From VAZQ01 sp963725185 (GTDB lineage Bacteria > Pseudomonadota > Alphaproteobacteria > Rhizobiales > Xanthobacteraceae): a stretch of 64,000 nt of DNA. Of the stretch, positions 48,454-56,993 are shown piece by piece (positions within the stretch are counted from its first letter, which is position 1; each line of letters begins with the position of its first letter). Made by a program: the position numbers and the translations under genes. The stretch is from positions 496,001-560,000 of the forward strand of contig CAVRXO010000002.1 of the NCBI GenBank assembly GCA_963725185.1, read 5' to 3'. Under the pieces are notes generated by a model, which saw only the letters and a program-made list of their open reading frames with translations, did not search any database and was not told the DNA's origin.

Positions 48454-49002
48454 ATGGCGCTGACTCCGACACCTTGGACATCGCAGCCCTCCCAAACGTG
48501 GCAATCGCAGCCCCGGCAAGCGCGCCCTTTTCGGCCGCACGGCGGCACTGCGGACGCCCCTCTGTTTTGGGTTCTCAGCGCTATCCTAGCTGTGGCAGCG
48601 GGCCTGTTCCTTCTGCTCTACTGGCTTTGCCAGCCCGCAATTAATCCCAACCCCGGCGTCGCCGCCTATGTGGCTCCCGCGGGGACACGCTTGGTCCCGC
48701 TCCCTCGCAAGAGCGATGCGCCGGAGCTTGCCGACCTTCCGGTTGATTCCGCGCATCCGCCCGTTTCTCCTCGGGTCGCCGCCGCCACGGCCTCCGCCTC
48801 TCCGCTCACCGCGTTGGCAAAGGCTGAACCGAGCGAGCTTCCGGTCAAGCGCGACCTGCGTCCGCCCGCCCGCAAGCGCCAGCGGGCAGATTACGGCGAG
48901 CATGACCAGCCTCGCTTCGGGGGCGTCCAGCAGTGGAATTTCGGCTCGCCCGGGTGGAACAGCCCCCACGCGTGGACCGGCGGGCCCAAATCCTGGTTTT
49001 GA
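48454..49002 (+). CDS. Single-pass membrane protein, hypothetical
   Basis: A 182-residue protein with one clear transmembrane segment (FWVLSAILAVAAGLFLLLYW) near residue 50, a Pro/Gln/Ser-rich cytoplasmic side before it and an Ala/Pro-rich, basic tail after it, ending WNSPHAWTGGPKSWF. The ATG at 48454 is chosen because the upstream extension of the frame (from 48211) is GC-driven and overlaps the zinc-ribbon gene on the other strand. The ribosome site is poor. No family recognised; confidence is moderate. Confidence 0.5.
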   Translation: MALTPTPWTSQPSQTWQSQPRQARPFRPHGGTADAPLFWVLSAILAVAAGLFLLLYWLCQPAINPNPGVAAYVAPAGTRLVPLPRKSDAPELADLPVDSAHPPVSPRVAAATASASPLTALAKAEPSELPVKRDLRPPARKRQRADYGEHDQPRFGGVQQWNFGSPGWNSPHAWTGGPKSWF

Positions 49003-49160
49003 TTGGCCGTTGCTTCCGCCGTCGGATTCCTGCCTCAAGCAAACTCATCGGCGGTCGGGCGCCGGCAGAGGCATTTCCCTGATTGTTCGACCGAATTGGC
49101 AAGTCCTGTTCGTTGGTCCAGCTTATGTAGATTCCCTCATCCCGGCCGCAACGGAATTGA

Positions 49161-49192
49161 TTAAACTCTTCAACAATTTGTTGTAGGTTTAA
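49161..49192. promoter_or_regulatory. AT-rich palindrome
   Basis: Outer arms TTAAAC (49161-49166) and GTTTAA (49187-49192) enclose the perfect 13-mer CAACAATTTGTTG (49171-49183). It is conspicuously AT-rich in a GC-rich setting, 160 bases after the membrane-protein gene. It may be an operator or part of a 3' structure. Confidence 0.35.
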
Positions 49193-49254
49193 TTGCGGTC
49201 GTCGCTTATCATGGCATCAAGGGTCGGATTTGGGCCCGACCTTTCTGGAACTCG

Positions 49255-49290
49255 ACGGCTCCCCGCCCCCCCGGTTGAGCCGTTTTTTTT
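49255..49290 (+). terminator. Intrinsic terminator with eight-T run
   Basis: ACGGCTC (49255-49261) and GAGCCGT (49277-49283) form the stem, and the T-run is 49283-49290. This is the clearest rho-independent terminator in the window. It lies 250 bases after the membrane-protein gene at 48454-49002. Confidence 0.65.
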
Positions 49291-49571
49291 CAAGCACGTT
49301 CCGCCGCTCGCCCGACCGGCCGCGTTGGATGAGCCGCCCGGACCAAGCCCGGATGAGCTCTCGCGAGACGCATCTCGCCCACGTGCTGAAGAAGCCGGGA
49401 TATCCCGGTCGCAAGAAGAGCCGCTGAGCGACCGCACGGCGGAGCCGGCGTTGCAGCCGGATGCCAAAGTCAGGAAAATCGGGATTCGATGGGAACGCTG
49501 CCGGGTCTCGCGAATTGAGATTCCGTGCCAGGTGGCGCCCCCAGCCCCTCCCATCCCCTCGCCGCCCGGCC

Positions 49572-49610
49572 AAAGACCCTGGCACCCTCCGGTGCCAGGG
49601 TCTTTGTTTT
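49572..49610 (+). terminator. Strong hairpin with short T-run
   Basis: AAAGACCCTGGCACC (49572-49586), loop CTCC and its exact complement (49591-49605), then GTTTT. The 15-pair stem suits an intrinsic terminator for plus-strand transcription, yet no gene ends between it and the previous terminator. Confidence 0.6.
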
Positions 49611-49820
49611 GGACCCTCCAGCGCCGCCGGCGGGGGCGCGGCGCGACACAACATAATTAGGAAACACGGCAGGCCGGGCCGCGGCTGCGTGCACGGATGA
49701 GCGCACTGCACTTTGCCCGCGCATTGCCCTCCCACCTCCCCGGCTTGGTAATCGTTCGCGCCCGCGCTACCATTGCCGCAATCGGGCATGCTTCGAGAAC
49801 GCAAGCGCAGGGGAGGTCAT

Positions 49821-51887
49821 ATGCAAACCACCATGACGAAATCGATTCTTGCCGTCGCGGCGATCGGGCTCGCGACGGTAAGCGCGGTCACCGGCGCCTG
49901 CGCACAGCAGCAGGCGCGCCAACCGGCGGTGCAGGCGCAGCCCGCCGAGCCCGCAAAGGATTACAATCAGCGTGCGCTCGAGATCTACGAGTTCCGCAAG
50001 GCGGCGCAGAGCGGCCCGCACCGCGGCCAGGAGATCTACTACTACAAATGCTGGATGTGTCACAACGAGCTCGCCGAAGGCGGCGCGCCCAAGCTTGTCG
50101 GCCTGTTCAAGCGCGCCAACCTGGTCACCGGCGATCCGGTCAGCGACGACGCCGTCTTGAACCAGATCCGCAACGGCAGCGCCAACATGCCGGCCTACAA
50201 ATACGTCCTCAACGACGCCGACCTGAAGGATTTGTTGAGCTGGCTGCACGACGAGAACTGCTGCTGGAACTCCGACGCGCCGCCGCCCAATCCGCGCTAC
50301 AAGGGCAACGCCGCCGCGCCCGCGGAAGAGCTTTACGGCGCGCTCACCGGCGGGCCGAAGGGCCTGGTCAAGAACGCGCGCGGCGAGCCGATCGAAGGCA
50401 TCATGGTGCAGCTGATCTCGGATCAGAACGCGATCCGCACCACCGTCTTCAGCCATGCCGACGGCCGCTATGAATTCCCCAAGGTCGCGCCCGGCTCCTA
50501 TACGCTGCGCATCGCCAAGCCGCGCGAGTTCTATCCGTGGTCGAAGGACAAGGTCGAGATCAAGGGCGCCGACACGCTCGAGGACATCACGCTGTTGCGG
50601 GTGACGGCCGGCGAGTTCCTGCCGCCGTTCCCGGAGATCGCGGCCGAGCTCACCGGCTCGGAATGGCTGCAGAACCTGCCCGGCACCGGCCAGGAGAAGA
50701 AGACGCTCACGGTCTATTGCAACTTCTGCCACGAATATCAGCAGATCTTCCGCAACCGCTATGACGAGGCCGGCTGGTCCAAGATCGTCAACCGCATGAC
50801 CCATGGGGCCGGCTCGACCCTGATCAACATCCGCAATCCCGGCCGCCTGCCTCCGGCCGAGGAAGCCCACTTCGCGCATTGGCTGGCGACCGCGCGCGGG
50901 CCGGATTCCAAGGATCCGAACTTCGTGGTGCAGCCGCGCCCGCAGGGCCGGCAGACGAAAGTGGTCATCACCGAATACGAAGTGCCGCGCCTGGAGATCT
51001 CGGCGCACGACACCGCCGGCGATGCCCAGGGCCGGGTCTGGTACTCGACCCACCGCAGCTCCTATGTGGGGCGCCTCGATCCTGCCAACGGCCATGTCCA
51101 GGAATTCCACGTGCCGTTGCCCGAGCCCGGCGCGCAGCCCGGCACGCACTGGATCTTCGTCGATCCCAAGGGCGCGATCTGGGGCTCGGAGAACTGGGCG
51201 CACAACATCTGGACGCTTGATCCCAACCTGAAGGACTTCAGGCGCGTGCACTGGAACGTGCAGGAGCCCATAAACTCGCCCATGGGCGGCAACTACGCTC
51301 TCGATGAAGCAGACAACATCTGGCGTGTCCGCGAGGGCGAGGTCGGCCGCATCAGCGGCGCCGACGGCAGCAAGCTCGAAGCCATCAAGACCAAGAAGTT
51401 CGCCTCCACCTATGGCAGCGCCATGAGCTGGGACTACCGCTATTTCGGCGGCGGCGCCTGGCCAAAGGATGGAATGGTGATCTACGACCGCAAGACCGGC
51501 CAGCTGTACGAGCCCGACACCAGCCCCAATTCAGGTCCCGCCCGCGGCGAGTTCGATCCCGCCGGCAATTACTGGGCGGCCGGCCGCGGCGGCTCGTTGA
51601 TCAAGTTCGACATCAACACCAAGCTGGTCCACGAATACCCGCTGCCGACGCCCTACACCTCGCTCTACACCGCCAAGGCCGACAAGAACGGCGAGGTGTG
51701 GGCCGGCGAGCTCAACGGCGGCCACTATCTGCGCTTCGACCCGAAGACCGAGCAGTTCACCACCTACACGCTGCCCGAGCCCTTCGCCATGGACCGCGAG
51801 GCCTGGATCGACAATTCCACCAGCCCAGTCTCGGTCTGGTTCGTCGACCACGACGGCTGGCTGGTGCATATCCAGCCGCTGGATTGA
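49821..51887 (+). CDS. Secreted two-heme cytochrome c with carboxypeptidase-like and Vgb-type propeller domains
   Basis: A 688-residue exported protein. ATG 49821 follows GGGGAGG and begins a Sec signal peptide (ILAVAAIGLATVSAVTGACA). Domain order: cytochrome c with heme motif CWMCH and a likely distal Met in GSANMPAYKYVL (about 65-150); a carboxypeptidase-regulatory-like beta-sandwich (about 185-245; VKNARGEPIEGIMVQLISDQ, DGRYEFPKVAPGSYTLRI); a second heme motif CNFCH (near 300); and from about 370 a virginiamycin-lyase-like beta-propeller (AHDTAGDAQGRVWYSTHRSS, IWGSENWAHNIWTLDP). It may be an electron-accepting periplasmic dehydrogenase partner or lyase-like enzyme; the substrate is unknown. 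Confidence 0.86.
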   Translation: MQTTMTKSILAVAAIGLATVSAVTGACAQQQARQPAVQAQPAEPAKDYNQRALEIYEFRKAAQSGPHRGQEIYYYKCWMCHNELAEGGAPKLVGLFKRANLVTGDPVSDDAVLNQIRNGSANMPAYKYVLNDADLKDLLSWLHDENCCWNSDAPPPNPRYKGNAAAPAEELYGALTGGPKGLVKNARGEPIEGIMVQLISDQNAIRTTVFSHADGRYEFPKVAPGSYTLRIAKPREFYPWSKDKVEIKGADTLEDITLLRVTAGEFLPPFPEIAAELTGSEWLQNLPGTGQEKKTLTVYCNFCHEYQQIFRNRYDEAGWSKIVNRMTHGAGSTLINIRNPGRLPPAEEAHFAHWLATARGPDSKDPNFVVQPRPQGRQTKVVITEYEVPRLEISAHDTAGDAQGRVWYSTHRSSYVGRLDPANGHVQEFHVPLPEPGAQPGTHWIFVDPKGAIWGSENWAHNIWTLDPNLKDFRRVHWNVQEPINSPMGGNYALDEADNIWRVREGEVGRISGADGSKLEAIKTKKFASTYGSAMSWDYRYFGGGAWPKDGMVIYDRKTGQLYEPDTSPNSGPARGEFDPAGNYWAAGRGGSLIKFDINTKLVHEYPLPTPYTSLYTAKADKNGEVWAGELNGGHYLRFDPKTEQFTTYTLPEPFAMDREAWIDNSTSPVSVWFVDHDGWLVHIQPLD

Positions 51888-51907
51888 GGCTTCAGCGATA
51901 CGCCTCC

Positions 51908-51991
51908 GTAAGGTGGGCAAGAGCGCGCAGCACGGTGCCCACCTTCGGCATGTCCGCATGGGCATGGCGCTACGCGCCTTGCCCACCCTAC
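51908..51991. repeat. Palindromic repeat with GGTGGGCAAG arms
   Basis: Left arm GTAAGGTGGGCAAG (51908-51921) and right arm CTTGCCCACCCTAC (51978-51991) are inverted copies with one mismatch. The interior holds GGTGCCCACC and ATGGCGCTACGCGCC. This resembles the GTGGGCAAAG-type repeats common in Bradyrhizobium. It lies between the convergent cytochrome and ABC ATPase genes. Confidence 0.75.
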
Positions 51992-52002
51992 AGAGTGCCT
52001 CA

Positions 52003-53543
52003 TCAATGCCCGGCCATATGCCGGCCGATCTCGGTCAAGTCGGCGTCGCTTGCGGTCGTCTCGTAGACCAGCTGGCCGTTGAAGATGACCACGATGCGGT
52101 CGGCGAGCTCGAGCAATTCGTCGAGATCCTCGCTGACCAGCAGCACCGCGGCGCCGCGGTTGCGCACCGCCATGATCTCGCGCGTGGATCTGCGCGACGG
52201 CGGCAAAGTCGAGCCCGAAGCACGGATTGGCCGCGATCATGATGTCGACTTCGCCGCCGAGCTCGCGCGCCAGCACCGTGCGCTGGACATTGCCGCCGGA
52301 AAGCTCGCCGATCGGCGTGTCGGGGCCGCGGGTCTTGATCCGGTAGCGCTCGATCGCGCGCGCGGCGCCTGCGCGGAAGCGCGGCATGATCGAGCCACCA
52401 GCCGCCGCGCGCGAACGGCGGCCGGTCGAAGGCGCGGAACGCGAGATTGTCGGCGACGCTCATGCGCGCCACGCAGGCGTTCTTCAGCGGCTCCTCCGGC
52501 AGGCAGGAGACCTTGTGGCGGCGCATCTCGTCGCGCCGTCGCATGATAGGGATCGCCGCCGATGCGGATGTCGCCGCGATTCGGCGTCGCGCTGGCCGGC
52601 CAGGACCTCGACCAGCTGACGCTGGCCGTTGCCGGAAACGCCGGCGATGCCGACGATCTCGCCGGCGCGGATGCTCAGCGAGAGGTCGCGCACCGCCGGC
52701 TGGCCGCCGTCGTCGAGCGCATCGAGCCCTTGGCGATCTCGAGCCGCGGCGCACCGAATGAGCCGGCGCGCGCCGGCTGGACGGTCAGCTCCTCGGCGCC
52801 GATCATGGCGCGCGCCATCGCGTCAGGCGTCAGCTCCTTGACGCGGCCGTGCCGGCGAGCTTGCCGCGGCGCAGGATCGTCACCTCGTCGGCGAACGCCA
52901 TCACCTCGCGAAACTTGTGGGTGATCATCAGGACCGTCAGCTCGCCGCGCGTGACCATGTCGCGCAGCATGCCGAGCACCTCGTCGGCTTCGCCCGGCGT
53001 CAGCACCGAGGTCGGCTCGTCGAGGATGAGGAAACGTCGCTCGAGATAGAGCTGCTTGAGGATCTCGCATTTCTGCCGCTCGCCGGCCGAGATGGCCGCG
53101 ACCTTGGCGCTCGAGCGGCACCCGAAACGGCATCCGCTCCAGGAACGCTTCGAGCTCCTTCTGTCTCGGCTGCGCCAGTCGATCATGGCGGGCAGATTGT
53201 CGCGCGCCAGCACCAGGTTCTCGGTCACCGTCATGGCCGGCACCAGCGTGAAATGCTGATAGACCATGCCCACGCCGAGCGCGTGCGCGGCGCGCGGGTT
53301 GGCGATCGTGCTGCTCGCGGTCGCCGACCAGGACGGCGCCCTCGTCGGGCTGGTAATAGCCCATGATGCATTTGACCAGCGTGCTCTTGCCGGCGCCGTT
53401 CTCGCCGAGCAGGGCATGAAAGCTGCCGGGGACGACCTTCAGCGAGACGCGCGTCGAGCGCGACGAAGTCGCCGAAGCGCTTGGTCATCGAGACCGCCTC
53501 GATCCCGAGCGCGGGGCGGCGCGATTTGATCGCTGTCGCTCAC
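52003..53543 (-). pseudogene. BmpA-type ABC importer ATPase (YufO-like), about 11 indels
   Basis: Would be a ~510-residue double-cassette ATPase energising a nucleoside-type importer. Read across frames it shows Walker A HALLGENGAGKSTLVKCIMG, YQHFTLVPAMTVTENLVLAR, signature SAGERQKCEILKQL, ILDEPTSVLTPGEADEVL, then the second half with GIAGVSGNGQRQLVEVLAGQ and LSGGNVQRTVLAREL, ending VIFNGQLVYETTASDADLTE. One-base changes near 53513, 53451, 53310, 53170, 53113, 52846, 52726, 52577, 52540, 52390 and 52182 break it. Motifs are intact on both sides of each break, so a local sequence error is possible. GTG 53543 would follow the permease stop. Confidence 0.85.
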
Positions 53544-53550
53544 TTGTCGC

Positions 53551-54477
53551 TCACTTGATGATGCTCAGCTCCGCCGGCGCGCCGACCAGCGTGCGCTTCG
53601 GCGAGCAGGTGATGATCATGATCAGCAAGGTCAGGATGTAGGGCGCGGCATTGAACAGGTAGTAGCCCTGGGCTGACGCCGACCGATTGCAGCGCCGGCC
53701 CGAGCGCGGCGGCGCCGCCGAACAGGAGCGATGCCCAGAAGCAATACATCGGGTTCCAGCGCGCGAAGATCACCAGCGCGACCGCGGTGATGCCCTTGTC
53801 CGCTCGACAGCCCCTCGTTCCAGCTGCCGGGATAGACCAGCGACAGGAACGATCCGCCGATGCCGGCGAGGAAGCCGCCCACCATGGTGGCGCGCAGCCG
53901 GACGGCGTTGACCGAATAGCCCATGGCGCGCGCGGCGTCGGCGCTTTCGCCGACGGTGCGCAGGATCAGGCCCCAGCGCGTGCTGCGCAACGCCCAGACC
54001 AGGAGCGGGGCCAGCGCGACCCCGATGAGGAACAGCACGTTGATCTTCAGCGCGGCGTGCACCTGCGGCACGTCGCTCCACCAGCCGAGATCGATCGACG
54101 GCAGGATCGGCGCGCTCGGCTCGATCAGCGGCTTGCCGAGATAGAAGGCGAGGCCGGTGCCGAACAGCATCAGGGCGATGCCGACCGCGATGTCGTTGAC
54201 GCGCGGCAGGCCGCAGATCGAGGCGTGCAGGCGCCGAGCAGCGCGCCGACGATGCCGGCGGCCAGCACGCCAAGCCACGGCGAGCCGGTCAGGTAGGAGG
54301 TGCCGTAGGCGCACATCGCGCCCATCACCAGGTGCCTTCGAGGCCGAGATTGATGCGTCCGCTGCGCTCGGTGATGCATTCGCCGAGGCTGACGAACAGG
54401 AACGGCGTGCTCACCCGCAACGCGCCGCCGAGCACCGCGAGCGGCACGCCCCATAATCCGATGGCAGCGTCCGCCAT
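53551..54477 (-). pseudogene. BmpA-type ABC importer permease 2 (YufQ-like), about four indels
   Basis: Inner-membrane permease of a BmpA-type system, read from ATG 54477 (MADAAIGLWGVPLAVLGGAL) to TGA 53551 (APAELSIIK). Segments include RINLGLEGT, VMGAMCAYGTSYLTGS, NDIAVGIALMLFGTGLAFYL, GRTVGES-type loop (LRTVGESADAARAMGYSVNA), GGSFLSLVYPGSWNEG and FARWNPMYCFWASLLFGGA. Deletions near 54332 and 54230 and insertions near 53799 and 53671 disrupt the frame. The overall length of about 308 residues is normal for the family. Confidence 0.85.
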
Positions 54478-54479
54478 GG

Positions 54480-55521
54480 TCAGGCTGCCTTCCGGCCGAG
54501 ACAGGCGAAAGCGGCCGTAGAGGGTCTCGCTCGCCAGCACCATCGACGAAGATGATCCCCTGCAGCACCAGGACGGACGCGTCGGGCAGGCCGAATCGGC
54601 GCTGCAGCAAGCCGCCGCTGGCGCCGATGCCGCCGAGCAGGATGGCGACCGGGATGATGGCCAGCGGATTGTGGCGCGCCAGGAACGACACCAGGATGCC
54701 GGTGAAGCCGTAGCCGACGGCGAGATTGGCATTGGCGCGGCCCTGCACGGCCGCGACCTCGACCATGCCGGCAAGGCCGGCGGCGGCGCCCGCCAGGAAA
54801 CACGTCACCAGGATGAGGCGGCCGACCGCGAGCCCGACCACCTTGGCGGCGCGGATATTGCCGCCGGCCATCCGCGCCGCGAAGCCGAACACCGTGTGAT
54901 AGATCAGGATATAGGCGAGCACGGCGACCACGATGCCGAAGGCGAAGCCCCAATGGATGTCGGTGCCGGGAATCGAGCCGATCATGTTGGCGGCACCGAT
55001 CTCGCGCGTCGACGGCTTGTTGAGGCTCGTCGGATCGCGCATCGGGCCCTCGACCAGCTGGTTGAGAATGGCGAGCGCGATATAGACCAGCAGCAGGCTC
55101 GAGATCGTCTCGTTGACGCCGCGGTAGTGGCGCAGGCCGCCGGCGAGCGCGATCCAAAGCCCGCCGCCCGCCATGCCGGCAGCCACCATGGCGCATCTGC
55201 ACGACCAGCGGCGGGGCTTGCCGGCAATGCCAGCGCGGCCGCGGTCGCGGCGAGCGCCCCGATCAGCAGCGCGCCCTCGCCGCCGATGATCACCATCCCG
55301 AGCTGCGCCGGCAGCGCCGTGCACAGCGCCGTCAGGATCAGCGGCGCCGCGCGCGTCAGCGTGTTCTGCCACGAGAACCAGGTGCCGAACGCGCCCTGGT
55401 ACATGTAGAAATAAAGGTCGAGCGCATTCTTGCCCGACAGCGCGACAAAGATCCCGAACAGCACCAGCGATGCGACCAGCGCCAGCAGCGGGAATAACCA
55501 CATACTCGGCCGCGCCGCCAA
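54480..55521 (-). pseudogene. BmpA-type ABC importer permease 1 (YufP-like), at least three indels
   Basis: First permease of the same importer, about 345 residues. It begins near MWLFPLLALVASLVLFGIFV (ATG 55503 or upstream TTG 55521), then LDLYFYMYQGAFGTWFSWQN, LGMVIIGGEGALLIGALAAT, NETISSLLLVYIALAILNQL, HTVFGFAARMAGGNIRAAKV and LVSFLARHNPLAIIPVAILL. Frame changes occur at two places between about 55190 and 55220 and near 54545. The gene order bmpA, permease, permease, ATPase is close to that of B. subtilis yufNOPQ-type importers (components rearranged). It is an integral membrane protein. Confidence 0.85.
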
Positions 55522-55573
55522 ACCGCGCGAGCGCCGCTTGCGCGGCGCCCGGCTGGGGCTGGAGTCGGAGCCC

Positions 55574-56683
55574 TCACGACGTCGCGCCGATCACGCCATC
55601 GACCAGATAGTCCATCTTCTCGAGCTCGGGATCGGTCTGGCTGCGCTCGACGCCGGCGGCGATCGCGGTCTTGCCCTTGTTGTCGGTGACCGGGCCCTTG
55701 AAGATGACGTAGTTGCCGGCCATCAGCTTGGCCTTGACGTCGTCGGCCTGCTTGCGCGCGGCCTCGGCCACCATGGCGCCGTAGGGCGACACCTTGACGA
55801 GGCCTTCCTTGAGGCCGCCGCGATAGAAGTTCGGGATGCTCTGGCCGGAGGTGAACATCTTGACGAAGCGCGGATAAAGGCTCTCCCAGTCCCATTCGGC
55901 GCCGGTGAGGTAGGCCTTGGGCGCGAGCGTGGCCTGGTTGACGTGATAGCCGCAGACCATGGCGCCGCGCCGCGCGGCGTTCTCCACCACGGTCTTTGGG
56001 CCGTCGACGTGACAGGTGATGACGTCGACGCCCTGGTCGATCAGGCTGTTGGTGGCTTCCGCCTCCTTGACCGGCATCGACCAGTCGCCGGTGAAGATCA
56101 CCTGCACGGTGGCTTTCGGATTGGCGAGCTTGGCGCCCATCGCGAACGCATTGATGTTGCGCAGCACCTGCGGGATCGGCTTGGCGGCGACGAAACCGAG
56201 CTTGCCGGATTTGGTCGAATAGCCGGCGACAATGCCGCTGACATGCTCGGCTTCGTCGATATAACCGAAATAGCTGCCGGCGTTTTTCGGGTCCTTGTCG
56301 GTCCACAGGCCGCCGCAATGCTCGAAGCGCAGCTTGGGATACTTGGCGGCGATCTTGGTCACTTGCGGGTTGTAGTAGCCGAAAGAGGTCGGGAACAGCA
56401 GCGTCGCACCGTCGAGATTGATCATGGATTCCATGGTCTTCTCGACCGCATCGGTTTCCGGGACCTTCTCCTCCTCGACCACCTTCACATCGGCCATGGA
56501 CTTGAGCGCGGCGGCGCCTTGGGCATGGGCCTGGTTGTAGCCGTAGTCGTCGCGCGACCCGACATAGATGAAGCCGACGGTGGTTTCCTTGGCGGCGGCC
56601 GGGCGGGACGGCAGCACACCGGCGAGGGTAAGTGCGGCGGTCCCCTGCAGAACACGCCGACGTGAGACTGCGTCGAATATCAT
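55574..56683 (-). CDS. BmpA family ABC transporter substrate-binding protein
   Basis: Periplasmic receptor for nucleosides or purine-like compounds, 369 residues. A twin-arginine signal (SRRRVLQGTAALTLAGVLPS) is cut near AAA|KETTV. Typical parts are VGFIYVGSRDDYGYNQAHAQ, MINLDGATLLFPTSFGYYNP, AGYSTKSGKLGFVAAKPIPQ, INAFAMGAKLANPKATVQVI and TCHVDGPKTVVENAARRGAM. It is intact, unlike the three genes that follow it. Divergent from the next gene, with a possible operator at 56812-56836. Confidence 0.93.
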   Translation of the reverse strand: MIFDAVSRRRVLQGTAALTLAGVLPSRPAAAKETTVGFIYVGSRDDYGYNQAHAQGAAALKSMADVKVVEEEKVPETDAVEKTMESMINLDGATLLFPTSFGYYNPQVTKIAAKYPKLRFEHCGGLWTDKDPKNAGSYFGYIDEAEHVSGIVAGYSTKSGKLGFVAAKPIPQVLRNINAFAMGAKLANPKATVQVIFTGDWSMPVKEAEATNSLIDQGVDVITCHVDGPKTVVENAARRGAMVCGYHVNQATLAPKAYLTGAEWDWESLYPRFVKMFTSGQSIPNFYRGGLKEGLVKVSPYGAMVAEAARKQADDVKAKLMAGNYVIFKGPVTDNKGKTAIAAGVERSQTDPELEKMDYLVDGVIGATS

Positions 56684-56993
56684 GGTGATCCTTTCTCGAA
56701 TGCGGGACGAAGGGCCGCTCGATCATGGGGCACCGAGCGAAGAGCGGATCGCCCTTGAGAAGCGCGGTCGCAAGCCCTGTGCCAACGCTGCCAGGACGGC
56801 GCTGTTCGCACTAAAGCATTGAATTCACTTGCTTTAACTTGACCGCCGAGAGCCGGGCAAAATCGGCGGCCATTCCGGCGATAAAGAAATAGGCAGCCTC
56901 TGACGAATTGTATGCAATCGGCTCCGCTTGGCTTTCTCTGACGGGCGGGTTCCGGTTAAGCTCACGCTCTCGAACCCTGGGAGTAGGAAGCAC
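56684..56993. other. Divergent intergenic region
   Basis: 310 bases between bmpA and the receptor-like gene, with no coding frame of note. It is locally AT-richer around 56810-56900 and should contain promoters for both directions. The inverted repeat TAAAGCA/TGCTTTA is given as a separate entry. Confidence 0.45.
56812..56836. promoter_or_regulatory. Candidate operator between bmpA and the receptor-like gene
   Basis: TAAAGCA (56812-56818) and TGCTTTA (56830-56836), a perfect seven-base inverted repeat with an 11-base spacer. It lies in the divergent region between 56683 and 56994 and could coordinate both transporter operons. No regulator gene is adjacent. Confidence 0.35.

Larger units (their letters stand above)
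49003..49820. other. Gene-poor 818-base region with several hairpins
   Basis: No convincing gene. A 155-residue Pro/Arg-rich open frame (49193-49660) is judged spurious because it crosses two terminator-like hairpins and has no recognisable domain. The region holds a palindrome at 49161-49192 and hairpins at 49255-49290 and 49572-49610, listed separately. A promoter for the cytochrome gene should be near its end. Confidence 0.45.

Noticed and set aside
48668..49186. 172-codon plus-strand frame within and after the membrane-protein gene
   Set aside because: It overlaps the 48454-49002 gene in another frame, and its sequence lacks a membrane segment or any motif.
49193..49660. 155-codon Pro/Arg-rich frame
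   Set aside because: It runs through two terminator-like hairpins and has no recognisable feature.
52003..55521. Programmed frameshifting as the cause of the broken ABC genes
   Set aside because: There are too many sites, in both directions, and no shared slippery heptamer or downstream structure.
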